A stretch of 64,000 nt of DNA, from contig NZ_BCQT01000006.1 of assembly GCF_001552215.1 (NCBI RefSeq), forward strand, positions 806,001 through 870,000. The letters are read 5' to 3'. Made by a program: the position numbers and the translations under genes. This document shows positions 1 through 7,713 of this stretch, piece by piece; the first letter of the stretch is position 1; each line of letters starts with the position of its first letter. A model generated the notes under the pieces. The model was not told where the DNA came from, searched no databases, and saw only the letters and a list, made by a program, of their open reading frames with translations. Origin of the DNA: Actinomadura macra NBRC 14102. GTDB lineage: Bacteria > Actinomycetota > Actinomycetes > Streptosporangiales > Streptosporangiaceae.

Positions 1-614
1 GACTGGACGGCGTTCTGCGGCGCGATGTGGTGCGCGAACGCGTACGGCATCCCGAGTTCCGCGGCGAGCCGGGCGCTGGCGGGGCTGGACCCGAGCACCC
101 ATATCGCGGGCCGGTGGCCCCGGGCGGGCACCGCGACGACCTGCCGTTCCGGGTCGTCCCCGGCACCGTCGTCGCCGAAGTAGCCCTCCAGTTCGGCGAT
201 CTGCTGGCGGAAGTCCCCACCGCCGCCGGTGGGACGGCGCAGGACCAGCGCGGTGAGCGGGTCGGTGCCCGGCGCCCGTCCGAGACCGAGGTCGATGCGG
301 CCGGGATGCAGCACCTCCAGCATCCCGAACTGCTCGGCGACGACCAGCGTCGGATGGTTGGGCAGCAGCACCCCGCCCGACCCGACGCGCAGGGTGGAGG
401 TGGCGTTCGCGATCTCGGCGACCAGGACGGGCGGCGACGAGCTGGCGATGCTGAGCGTGTTGTGGTGCTCGGCCACCCAGTAGCGGTGGTAGCCGAGTCC
501 CTCGACCTTGGGGGCGAGTTGGAGCGTGTCGCGGAGCGCCTGTGCCTGCGAGGATCCGCGCCACACGGGCGCGACGTCGAGGACGGACAGCTTGATGGCG
601 GCAGGTTCGGACAA
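1..614 (-). CDS. LLM-class flavin-dependent oxidoreductase (C-terminus outside window)
   Basis: This encodes a luciferase-like monooxygenase or oxidoreductase that would use reduced flavin; the substrate cannot be told from sequence. Reading the complement gives the strand LSVLDVAPVWRG near the N-terminus, then WVAEHHNT, VGSGGVLLPNHPT, PGRIDLGLGRAPGTD and, at the window edge, FAHHIAPQNAV. These are ordered conserved blocks of the bacterial luciferase-like TIM-barrel family. About 204 of the usual 320-350 residues are present; the 3' part lies before position 1. I chose the TTG at 612-614 because a GGGAG ribosome site sits about 8 nt upstream and no better ATG exists. It lies 114 nt downstream of the MFS gene on the same strand and may be co-transcribed with it. 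Confidence 0.85.
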   Translation of the reverse strand, partial: MSEPAAIKLSVLDVAPVWRGSSQAQALRDTLQLAPKVEGLGYHRYWVAEHHNTLSIASSSPPVLVAEIANATSTLRVGSGGVLLPNHPTLVVAEQFGMLEVLHPGRIDLGLGRAPGTDPLTALVLRRPTGGGGDFRQQIAELEGYFGDDGAGDDPERQVVAVPARGHRPAIWVLGSSPASARLAAELGMPYAFAHHIAPQNAVQ

Positions 615-728
615 AGCCGTGGCTCCCTTCGATGAGATGCCCGGACGCGTCGATGCGATGTCCGGGCGGAACCTGCCGGAGACGGGACGCCGGTCACGGC
701 GGGTCGACCGGCGCCGCGTCCCCGGGAG

Positions 729-2207
729 TCAGTCGTCCTTCTTCGCCGCGGCCTTGCCCCGGAAACCGAACAGAAGGATCAGGAACGCGATGACCACGAT
801 GACCGCCGCGCTGAGGAAGCTGGTGGCGATGCCGTGCGTGAGCAGGTGGTGGGCCTGTTCCTGGGGGCTCGCCCCGGCCACCGGGTGCTTGGCCTCGTCG
901 CGGATCGCCTCGCCGTAGACCGTCACCAGCACGGCGATGCCGAGCGAGGCGCCGACCTGCTGCATGGTCTGGAGCAGCCCGGAGGCCGCGCCCGAGTCCT
1001 GCGGCGACACCGAGGACAGGATGGTGACGCTCATCGGCATGAAGCACAGGCCCATGCCGGCGCCCACCAGGATGAGCGGGCCGAGCACGGCGGTCGCGTA
1101 GTCGCTGCCGTCGGATAGCCGGCTGAGCCAGGCCATGCCGATGAAGACCCCCACCGCGCCGGTCAGCATGAGCGGCTTGGGGCCGAACTTCGGGAGCAGC
1201 GCGGGCGAGCTGCGGGCGGTGACGATCTGGAAGATCGCCATCGGCAGGAACGCCAGACCCGCCTTGATCGCGCTGTAGTCGTACACGTTCTGCAGCAGCT
1301 GGGTGATGAAGAAGAACAGCCCCATCAGCGTCGCGGGGAGCAGCAGCATGTTGACGTAGGCGGCGGCGCGGTTGCGGTCGCGCAGCAGGCGGTAGGGCAT
1401 GACGGGCTGCTTCGCGCGGGCCTCGATCGCCAGGAACAGCGCGAGGGCGGCGACGGCGACGGCGAACGAGCCGAGGGCGACGCCGTCGCCCCAGTCCTTC
1501 TCCGCGACGCGTGTGAACCCGTAGACCAGCGCGACCATGCCGATGGTCGAGGTGAGCGCCCCGGCCACGTCGAAGCGGCCGCTGTGCCGCGGCGGCTCGT
1601 TGACGAACAGCGGCGCGAGCAGCACGATCGCCAGGCCGATCGGCACGTTGATGAACATGACCCACCGCCAGGAGCCGCCGGAGGTCAGCGCGCCGCCCAG
1701 GATCAGGCCGATGACCAGGCCGGACCCGGCGATGGCGGAGTAGATGCCCATCGCCTTGTTGCGCTCGGCCTCCTCCCTGAAGTTGGTGACGATGAGGGCG
1801 AGCGTGCTCGGCCCGGCGAGCGCGGCGCCGGCGCCCTGGCCGACCCGGGCCGCCAGCAGCAGTTCCCCGGTGGTGGCGAGGCCGCCGAGCAGCGAGGCGA
1901 CCGTGAATATCGCGACGCCGGCGACGAACACGCGGCGCCGGCCGAAGACGTCGCCGACCCGGCCGCCCAGCAGGAGCAGGCCGCCGAACGTCAGCGTGTA
2001 GCCGGTGATGATCCACGCCTTGCCGGTCTCGGAGAAGTCCAGCCCTCGCTGGATCTCGGGCAGGGCGATGTTCACGATCGTGCCGTCCAGGACGATCATC
2101 AGCTGGCAGGCCACGATGACCGCGAGGGCGATCCCGGGCCGGTCCCCGCGGCGGGCAGCTCCCGGGGGCCGTGTCGTCACGCTGGGCGACGACGGAGAGA
2201 CGGACAT
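729..2207 (-). CDS. MFS drug exporter, DHA2 (14-TM, EmrB/QacA) family
   Basis: A 492-residue proton-coupled multidrug efflux permease in the inner membrane. It shows the family pattern: helix 1 with LDGTIVNIALPEI (motif D1), GGRVGDVFGRRRVF (motif A, loop 2-3), ARVGQGAGAALAGPSTLALI, and the helix-5 motif C region SGLVIGLILGGALTS. Its length and about 14 hydrophobic segments fit DHA2 transporters. ATG at 2207 has an excellent GGAGGAAGG site directly upstream. The C-terminus is short and basic (RGKAAAKKDD). It is divergent from a TetR regulator with a strong palindromic operator between them, the classical arrangement for a repressor-controlled pump. The exported compound is unknown. Confidence 0.92.
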   Translation of the reverse strand: MSVSPSSPSVTTRPPGAARRGDRPGIALAVIVACQLMIVLDGTIVNIALPEIQRGLDFSETGKAWIITGYTLTFGGLLLLGGRVGDVFGRRRVFVAGVAIFTVASLLGGLATTGELLLAARVGQGAGAALAGPSTLALIVTNFREEAERNKAMGIYSAIAGSGLVIGLILGGALTSGGSWRWVMFINVPIGLAIVLLAPLFVNEPPRHSGRFDVAGALTSTIGMVALVYGFTRVAEKDWGDGVALGSFAVAVAALALFLAIEARAKQPVMPYRLLRDRNRAAAYVNMLLLPATLMGLFFFITQLLQNVYDYSAIKAGLAFLPMAIFQIVTARSSPALLPKFGPKPLMLTGAVGVFIGMAWLSRLSDGSDYATAVLGPLILVGAGMGLCFMPMSVTILSSVSPQDSGAASGLLQTMQQVGASLGIAVLVTVYGEAIRDEAKHPVAGASPQEQAHHLLTHGIATSFLSAAVIVVIAFLILLFGFRGKAAAKKDD

Positions 2208-2236
2208 CCTTCCTCCAAGTTCTCCGGGTTACAATC

Positions 2237-2288
2237 GGAGGGTGCCTCCATATGGAGGCACCCTCCACACAATACGGAGGGTGCCTCC
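2237..2288. promoter_or_regulatory. TetR operator: 30-bp perfect palindrome plus third half-unit
   Basis: Between the divergent MFS and TetR starts, the 13-mer GGAGGGTGCCTCC occurs at 2237-2249, in inverted orientation at 2254-2266, and again at 2276-2288. The first two copies form a perfect 30-bp palindrome (2237-2266). Each 13-mer is itself dyad-symmetric (GGAGG-N3-CCTCC). Centres are spaced 17 and 22 bp. The sites lie about 29-80 nt upstream of both starts, so one regulator could block both promoters. Binding by the adjacent TetR is inferred from position. Confidence 0.75.
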
Positions 2289-2315
2289 GATTTGCAACGA
2301 GAGAACTGGAGAGGG

Positions 2316-2927
2316 ATGAAGCCCCAGGAGACGGCCGGCGCCCCGGCCCGTCCGCTACGCGCCGACGTGCGCCGCAACCGCGAGAACCTGCTCGCCGCGG
2401 CCCGCGAGATCTTCGCCGCGCACGGCGCCGAGGCGTCCCTCGAATCGGTCGCCGAGCGCGCCGGCGTCGGTATCGGGACCCTCTACCGCCACTTCCCCAC
2501 CCGTCAGGACCTGCTGGAGTCGCTGCTGACCGACGGCTACGACCAACTCGGCCTGCGCGCGCATGAACTGCTGGACTCCCCGTCCCCCGGGGGCGCGCTG
2601 GTCACCTGGCTGGAGGCGTTCATCTCCCAGGTCACGCCCTTCCGCGGCATGGCGGCCTCGGTCATGGTCACCCTGCGCGACGAGCGGTCGGAGCTGTTCC
2701 ACTCCTGCCACGCGATGCGCTCGGCCGGGCAGACCCTGTTCGCCCGCGCCCTCCAGGACGGCGCCGTCCCGTCCGGGACCGAGTTCCTGGACGTGCTGCG
2801 GCTCGCCGGCGCGATCGCCATGGCCACCGAGGGGGAACCCGAGGTGACCGCCCGGCTCCTCGACCTGGCGGTCCGCGGAGTGATCCCCGGCTCCGCCGCA
2901 CGCTCTCTTACCCGGCCGCCACATTAA
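2316..2927 (+). CDS. TetR/AcrR family transcriptional regulator
   Basis: A 203-residue one-component repressor. The N-terminal helix-turn-helix is clear: RRNRENLLAAAREIFAAHG, then ESVAERAGVGIGTLYRHFPTRQDLLESLL (about residues 17-68). The rest is an alpha-helical ligand-binding domain resembling the SbtR-like C-terminal type (RLAGAIAMATEGEPE). The start at 2316 follows GGAGAGGG. It faces the MFS exporter gene across the palindromic operator and very probably represses it and itself until a ligand binds. The stop is immediately followed by an imperfect palindrome upstream of the next operon. Confidence 0.92.
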   Translation: MKPQETAGAPARPLRADVRRNRENLLAAAREIFAAHGAEASLESVAERAGVGIGTLYRHFPTRQDLLESLLTDGYDQLGLRAHELLDSPSPGGALVTWLEAFISQVTPFRGMAASVMVTLRDERSELFHSCHAMRSAGQTLFARALQDGAVPSGTEFLDVLRLAGAIAMATEGEPEVTARLLDLAVRGVIPGSAARSLTRPPH

Positions 2928-2945
2928 GGTGATCTTTAGATCGCC
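2928..2945. promoter_or_regulatory. imperfect palindrome upstream of peptide-transport operon
   Basis: GGTGATCT-TT-AGATCGCC is an 18-bp inverted repeat with one mismatch. It starts directly after the TetR stop codon and lies about 77 nt upstream of the substrate-binding protein start. It could be an operator for the transport operon; no regulator can be assigned. Confidence 0.4.
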
Positions 2946-3021
2946 CCTGGAGAGTGCGGCATGGATCGCGGAACCCGCCGGTCACGGCGCCAAGCGCCCC
3001 CACGTCCTCCAAGGAGCCGAG

Positions 3022-4677
3022 ATGCCCCACCCCCGGATTCGACGATCCACGCACCCCCTCCGCCGGGCCGGTGTCTGGACGGCCGTTCCCCTGCTGCTCG
3101 CGACCGCGGCCGCGTGCGGCGACGGAGCCGACTCGGCCTCGTCCGACGGCAACCTCACCTTCGCCGCCAGCATCGAGCCGGACTGCCTCGACCCGCAGAT
3201 GAGCGGCCTCGACGTCACGGCCGTCATCGTCCGGGGCGTCTTCGACTCCCTGGTCGCGCTGACCCCGGACGGCAAGTTCCATCCCTGGCTGGCCCAGCGC
3301 TGGACGGTCTCCAAGGACGCCAAGACCTACACGTTCGACCTGCGGCCCGGGGTCAAGTTCCACGACGGGACGCCCCTGGACGCCGCCGCGGTCAAGGCGA
3401 CCCTCGACCACGCGGTCGACCCGAAGACCAAGTCACGCTATGCCGCCAGCCTGCTGCGGTCCTACGCGGAGGCGAAGGCCGTCGACGGGGACACCGTCGA
3501 GGTCCGGCTGTCCGAGCCGGACGCCTCGTTCCTCCAGGCGCTGAGCACCGCCTACCTCGGTGTCCAGTCGCCCAAGGCGATACGGGAGAACCCCGCGGGG
3601 CTGTGCATGCGGCCCGTCGGCTCGGGGCCCTTCCGGTTCGGAGCGTGGACGCGCAACAAGAACATCACGCTGACCGCGAACCCCGGATACTCCTGGGGGC
3701 CGCCCACCGCGGAGCACACCGGGCCCGCGCGCCTCCCCCGGCTGACGATCGCGTTCATCCCGGAGAACGCCGTCCGCCTCGGCGCCCTCACCAGCGGCCA
3801 GGCCGACGCCATCGACGACGTGCCGGCCATGAACGTCAAGACCGTCGAGGCGTCGGGCCGGCTCCAGCTGCTGCGCGCCAACCTGACCGGCGCGGTGTTC
3901 GCCATCTTCCCCAACACCACGCACGGCCCCCTGACGGACGAGCGGGTCCGCCTCGCGCTGATGCGCTCCATCGACCTCGACCAGCTGGTCAAGTCGATCT
4001 ACTTCGGCCAGTACACGCGCGCCTGGAGCCTGCTCAGTCCCGCGACCGTGGGGTACTCCCGCGCGACCGAGCGGACCTGGCCGTACGACCCGGCGCTGAC
4101 CGCCAAGCTGCTCGACCAGGCGGGCTGGACGGGGCGGGACTCGGCGGGCTACCGGACCAAGGCCGGGCGGCGGCTGACCCTGCGCTGGCCCTACCTGGCC
4201 AAGCTCATGCGGGACCGGCGCGACGTCCTGGCCCAGGGCGTCCAGGCGCAGGCCAAGCAGTCCGGCATCCACATCGACCTGGTCAGCGAGGACGGCGGAG
4301 CGCTGGCCAAGGACATCCTCACCGGCAGCACGATGGACCTGTACTCGACGGGGTTCGTCCGGGCCGAGCCCGACATCCTGCGGTACTTCTTCGCGGCGGC
4401 CTGGCCGCCCACCAAGGGCGGCGGCAACTTCTTCCGCCTCAACGACGGCGAGCTGGACGGCTGGCTGCGCGCCGCGACCGCCACCATCGACCCCGCCGCC
4501 CGCGCCGGGTACTACGCCAAGATCCAGGACCGCATCCTGCGGCGCGGGCTGGCCATCCCGACCTACGTCCCGGTGCGCCTGGTCGGCGCCGCCGGACACG
4601 TCAAGGGCCTCAGCTTCGACGCCAACGGCTACCCGATGTTCTACGACGCGCGCGACACGCGGAAGGGAGGATCGTGA
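3022..4677 (+). CDS. ABC transporter substrate-binding lipoprotein, peptide/nickel (SBP family 5)
   Basis: A 551-residue extracellular solute receptor of the oligopeptide/dipeptide importer class. The N-terminus has basic residues, a hydrophobic stretch (VWTAVPLLLATAAAC) and a likely lipidated Cys at residue 32, then an SBP_bac_5 body: FAASIEPDCLDPQM, VTAVIVRGVFDSLV, WTVSKDAKTYTFDLRPGVKFHDGTPL (a family hallmark), and later LTDERVRLALMRSIDLDQLV. ATG 3022 is preferred over upstream in-frame codons because AAGGAG sits 5 nt before it and it begins the signal peptide. It is the first gene of a five-gene operon. The ligand (peptide, opine or other) cannot be predicted. Confidence 0.9.
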   Translation: MPHPRIRRSTHPLRRAGVWTAVPLLLATAAACGDGADSASSDGNLTFAASIEPDCLDPQMSGLDVTAVIVRGVFDSLVALTPDGKFHPWLAQRWTVSKDAKTYTFDLRPGVKFHDGTPLDAAAVKATLDHAVDPKTKSRYAASLLRSYAEAKAVDGDTVEVRLSEPDASFLQALSTAYLGVQSPKAIRENPAGLCMRPVGSGPFRFGAWTRNKNITLTANPGYSWGPPTAEHTGPARLPRLTIAFIPENAVRLGALTSGQADAIDDVPAMNVKTVEASGRLQLLRANLTGAVFAIFPNTTHGPLTDERVRLALMRSIDLDQLVKSIYFGQYTRAWSLLSPATVGYSRATERTWPYDPALTAKLLDQAGWTGRDSAGYRTKAGRRLTLRWPYLAKLMRDRRDVLAQGVQAQAKQSGIHIDLVSEDGGALAKDILTGSTMDLYSTGFVRAEPDILRYFFAAAWPPTKGGGNFFRLNDGELDGWLRAATATIDPAARAGYYAKIQDRILRRGLAIPTYVPVRLVGAAGHVKGLSFDANGYPMFYDARDTRKGGS

Positions 4678-5606
4678 GCGCCGCGCGATGGCTGGTCCGC
4701 CGGCTGCTGCTCACGATCCTGGTCATGCTGGGCGCGGCGACGGTCGCGTTCGCCGGGCTCCAGCTCACCCCCGGAGACCCCGCCCGCGTCATCCTCGGCT
4801 CCACCACCCCGAGCCCCGAACAGGTCGAGCAGGTGCGCCATGAGCTGGGCTTCGACCGCCCGGTGCTCGTCCAGTACGGGCTGTTCCTCGGCCGCCTGGC
4901 GAAGGGCGACCTCGGCCGCTCGTACCAGCTACGGGAGCCGGTCGGGAACCTGATCGGCGACCAGGCGTGGTCATCGGCGGCGCTCGCCCTCACCGGTTTC
5001 GCGGTGGCGTTCGCGGTGGCGACGGCGCTCGCCGTGGCGACCGCCGGGAGACGGCCGGCGCTGCGGCGCCTCTCGGTGGGGCTGGAACTGATCGCCATCT
5101 CCACCCCCGGGTTCTGGGTCGGGGTGCTGCTGCTCACCTTCTTCGCCTTCCGCTGGCACCTCTTCCCGGTCGCGGGAGGGTCCGGGCCAGGGGCGCTCGT
5201 CCTGCCCTCGGCCACCCTCGCGCTGGGCCTGGTCGGCGTCTACGCGCAGGTGATGCGTGAAGGGATGGAACGCGCCCTCGACGAACCGTTCGTCCTCACC
5301 GCCCGCACCCGCGGCGGCGGGGAGACCGCGGTCCGGCTCCGGCACGCGCTGCGGCACGCCCTCATCCCCATGATCACGATCTCGGGATGGAGCGTGGGCG
5401 CGCTGCTCAGCGGGGCCGTGGTGATCGAGACCATCTTCAGCCGCCAAGGCATCGGGAGGGTCATGGCGGCGGCCATCGCCAGCCGCGACCTGCCGGTGGT
5501 CACCGGCGTGATCCTGGTGTCGGCGCTGGCGTTCTCACTGATCAACATGGCAGTCGACGGCCTCTACCGGATCGTCGACCCGAGGCTGAGGGAGTCGGCC
5601 CCGTGA
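4674..5606 (+). CDS. ABC transporter permease, DppB/OppB type
   Basis: A 310-residue inner-membrane subunit. It shows the DppB-type N-terminus (RRLLLTILVMLGAATVAFAGLQLTPGDPA), the short extracytoplasmic region with FDRPVLVQYGLFLGRLAKGDLGRSY, and the EAA loop around ARTRGGGETAVRLRHALRHALIPMIT that contacts the ATPase. The final part (FSRQGIGRVMAAAIASRDLPVVTGVILV) is typical. GTG 4674 overlaps the preceding stop (GTGA) and is preceded by GGAAGGGAGG. Translational coupling with the binding protein is likely. Confidence 0.93.
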   Translation: MSAARWLVRRLLLTILVMLGAATVAFAGLQLTPGDPARVILGSTTPSPEQVEQVRHELGFDRPVLVQYGLFLGRLAKGDLGRSYQLREPVGNLIGDQAWSSAALALTGFAVAFAVATALAVATAGRRPALRRLSVGLELIAISTPGFWVGVLLLTFFAFRWHLFPVAGGSGPGALVLPSATLALGLVGVYAQVMREGMERALDEPFVLTARTRGGGETAVRLRHALRHALIPMITISGWSVGALLSGAVVIETIFSRQGIGRVMAAAIASRDLPVVTGVILVSALAFSLINMAVDGLYRIVDPRLRESAP

Positions 5607-6829
5607 CGGAACGGATCCTGACCGCGGCGGAAGTGCTCACCGGCACCGCGGGGGAGGTGATCCCGGACGGGGCGGTGCTGCTCCGCGACGGCCTCATCGA
5701 GGACGTGGGACCCGCCCCCGACGTGATCGGCCGCGCGCCGGCCGGGACGCCCCGGGCGTCCTTCCCGGGCGCCCGCATCCTGCCCGGCCTGATCGACGTC
5801 CACGTCCACCTGGTGTTCGACGGCGGCGACGACCCGGTGGCCGCTCTGGCCGCCCTCGACGACGGCGCCCTGGCACTGGACATGGCCGGACGGGCGCGGC
5901 GGCTGCTGGACGCGGGCGTCACGACGGTGCGCGACCTCGGCGACCGGGGCGGTCTCGCGGCGCGGCTGCGGGACGCGATCGCGGCCGGAACGGTCCCGGG
6001 CCCGCGCATCCTCACCGCCGGCGCGCCGATCACGGTGACCGGCGGGCACTGCTCGTTCCTCGGCGGGCAGGCCGACGGCGCGGAGCAGGTGCGCGCCCTG
6101 GTGCGCCGGCAGGCCGCGGACGGCGTGGACCTCATCAAGGTGATGGTGACGGGCGGCCACCTCACCCCGGACGGCCCGTCGAGCTGGGACCTCCAGTACA
6201 CCGTCGAGGAGGTCGGCGCCGCCGTCGAGGAAGCGCACCGCTTCGGCCTGCGGGTCGCGGCGCACGTGCACAGCAGGGAGGGCGTCGAGGTCGCGGTGGC
6301 GGCCGGGGCGCACACGCTGGAGCACTGCACGTTGCTGACCGAGGCGGGCCCGGCGGCGGGCCCCGACGCCGACGAGAAGCTGATCCGGACCATCGCGGAG
6401 AAGGGCATCTTCGTCTGTCCGACGTTTCACGGAGGCATGGGGGCGCTGGAGGCCCGGTTCGGCGCCGACGTCCTGCGCCCCTGGCTGGAGATCCGCCGCC
6501 ACCAGCACGAGCAGGGGGTCCGGCTGATCGCCGGGACGGACGCCGGGGTCACCGGGGTGGGGGTCGAGGAGTACGCCGAGGGGCTGCGCTGGCTGGGCCG
6601 CGCCGGGCTGCCCGCCGACGCGGTCATCGCGATGGCCACCTCGGTCGCGGCCGACGCCCTGGATCTCGGCGGCCGGACGGGGCGGCTGCGCCCCGGTCTG
6701 GACGCCGACCTCGTCGTCGTCGACGGCGATCCCCGCGCCGACCTGTCGGTGCTGCGGCACCCGCGGCTGGTGGTCACGCGCGGCCGGTTCCACCTCCCGC
6801 GCGCCGAGGGAAGCCTGCCATGGGACTGA
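5603..6829 (+). CDS. metal-dependent amidohydrolase, imidazolonepropionase/prolidase-like, within transporter operon
   Basis: A 408-residue amidohydrolase-superfamily enzyme with a composite beta-sandwich/TIM-barrel layout. Visible metal-site elements are HVH at residues 67-69, a candidate carbamylated lysine in VDLIKVMVTGG, histidines in RVAAHVHSREG and HTLEHCTLL, and the final Asp in LIAGTDAGV. This pattern is typical of the Xaa-Pro-dipeptidase-like and imidazolonepropionase-like group (cytosolic, no signal peptide). GTG 5603 overlaps the upstream stop by 4 nt and its own end overlaps the next permease by 10 nt. It is thus physically locked into the transport operon and probably hydrolyses the imported compound. 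Substrate is unknown. Confidence 0.88.
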   Translation: MTERILTAAEVLTGTAGEVIPDGAVLLRDGLIEDVGPAPDVIGRAPAGTPRASFPGARILPGLIDVHVHLVFDGGDDPVAALAALDDGALALDMAGRARRLLDAGVTTVRDLGDRGGLAARLRDAIAAGTVPGPRILTAGAPITVTGGHCSFLGGQADGAEQVRALVRRQAADGVDLIKVMVTGGHLTPDGPSSWDLQYTVEEVGAAVEEAHRFGLRVAAHVHSREGVEVAVAAGAHTLEHCTLLTEAGPAAGPDADEKLIRTIAEKGIFVCPTFHGGMGALEARFGADVLRPWLEIRRHQHEQGVRLIAGTDAGVTGVGVEEYAEGLRWLGRAGLPADAVIAMATSVAADALDLGGRTGRLRPGLDADLVVVDGDPRADLSVLRHPRLVVTRGRFHLPRAEGSLPWD

Positions 6830-7713
6830 CCACGGTGCCCCGCCCGACGTGGCCGGCGGTCCTGCCGCGCCGCCGGCGGCGGGCCGGGACGGCGCCGCCC
6901 GGGGTGTGGGTGGCCGCCGCGGTGCTCGCGCTCATCGCGGTCGCCGTCGTCTGGCCGGACCTGCTCGCCACGCACCCGCCGGACCGGGGGGACCCGGCCG
7001 ACGCGCTCGCCCCGCCCGGCCTCGACCACCTCTTCGGCACCGATCAACTCGGCCGGGACGTCTACAGCCGCGTGGTCCACGGCGCGCGTCCGTCGCTGAC
7101 GATCGGGCTGGGCGCGACCGGCATCGCCGTTCTCGCCGGTTCGCTCCTCGGGGTGCTCGCCGCGGCGGGCGGCCGCGTCCTGGACGAGCTGATCATGCGC
7201 GTCTCGGACGTGTTCCTGGCCTTCCCCGGGCTGCTGCTCTCGCTGCTCATCGTCGCGGTGCTCGGGACGGGGACGCTCAACGCCACGCTGGCGATCGGCG
7301 CCTCCCTGGTCCCGGGCTTCGTGCGGCTGGCTCGCGGGCAGGCGCTGATCGTGCGGAACTCCGACTACGTCCGCACCGCGGTCACGCTGGGGCAGCGCCG
7401 GGCGGCCATCCTCGGCAGGCACGTGCTCCCCAACGCCCTGCCGCCACTGCTCGTGCTGGCGATGATCAATGTGGGCACGGCGGTCATCGCCGGCTCCTCG
7501 TTGAGCTTCCTCGGCCTCGGGCCGAAGCCGCCGACCCCCGAGTGGGGCGCGATGCTGTCGGAGGGGCGCGACTTCCTCGGCATCGCGTGGGCGCTCGCCG
7601 TCTTCCCTGGCCTGGCCGTCACCTCGACCGTCCTCGCCGTCAACGTCGTCGGCCGGTGGCTGCAACGACGGTTCGAAGGGAGGCTCCCCCGTGTGGAGCG
7701 ATCAGGACGCTGA
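6820..7713 (+). CDS. ABC transporter permease, DppC/OppC type
   Basis: A 297-residue second permease subunit. After a basic, proline-rich N-terminus and one membrane helix it shows LFGTDQLGRDVYSRVVHGARPSLTIG, the diagnostic OppC/DppC signature, and an EAA loop (VRTAVTLGQRRAAILGRHVLPNALPPLL). SFLGLGPKPPTPEWGAMLSEGR is the usual C-terminal periplasmic block. ATG 6820 lies inside the 3' end of the amidohydrolase gene. It pairs with the DppB-type permease to form the channel. Confidence 0.93.
   Translation: MGLTTVPRPTWPAVLPRRRRRAGTAPPGVWVAAAVLALIAVAVVWPDLLATHPPDRGDPADALAPPGLDHLFGTDQLGRDVYSRVVHGARPSLTIGLGATGIAVLAGSLLGVLAAAGGRVLDELIMRVSDVFLAFPGLLLSLLIVAVLGTGTLNATLAIGASLVPGFVRLARGQALIVRNSDYVRTAVTLGQRRAAILGRHVLPNALPPLLVLAMINVGTAVIAGSSLSFLGLGPKPPTPEWGAMLSEGRDFLGIAWALAVFPGLAVTSTVLAVNVVGRWLQRRFEGRLPRVERSGR

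Noticed and set aside
1..614. partnership of the LLM oxidoreductase with the flavin reductase at 11364
   Set aside because: Ten kilobases and several unrelated operons lie between; nothing links them but chemistry.
694..2268. 524-residue minus-strand frame overlapping the MFS gene
   Set aside because: Arg-rich +1 shadow; the 492-residue frame has all MFS motifs and the ribosome site.
2961..4673. long extension of the DppB permease frame starting at 2961
   Set aside because: Upstream of GTG 4674 it is a shadow of the binding-protein gene.
5387..5602. upstream extension of the amidohydrolase frame from an ATG at 5387
   Set aside because: The segment runs through the permease coding region in another frame with no hydrolase similarity. 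GTG 5603 with 4-bp overlap fits better.
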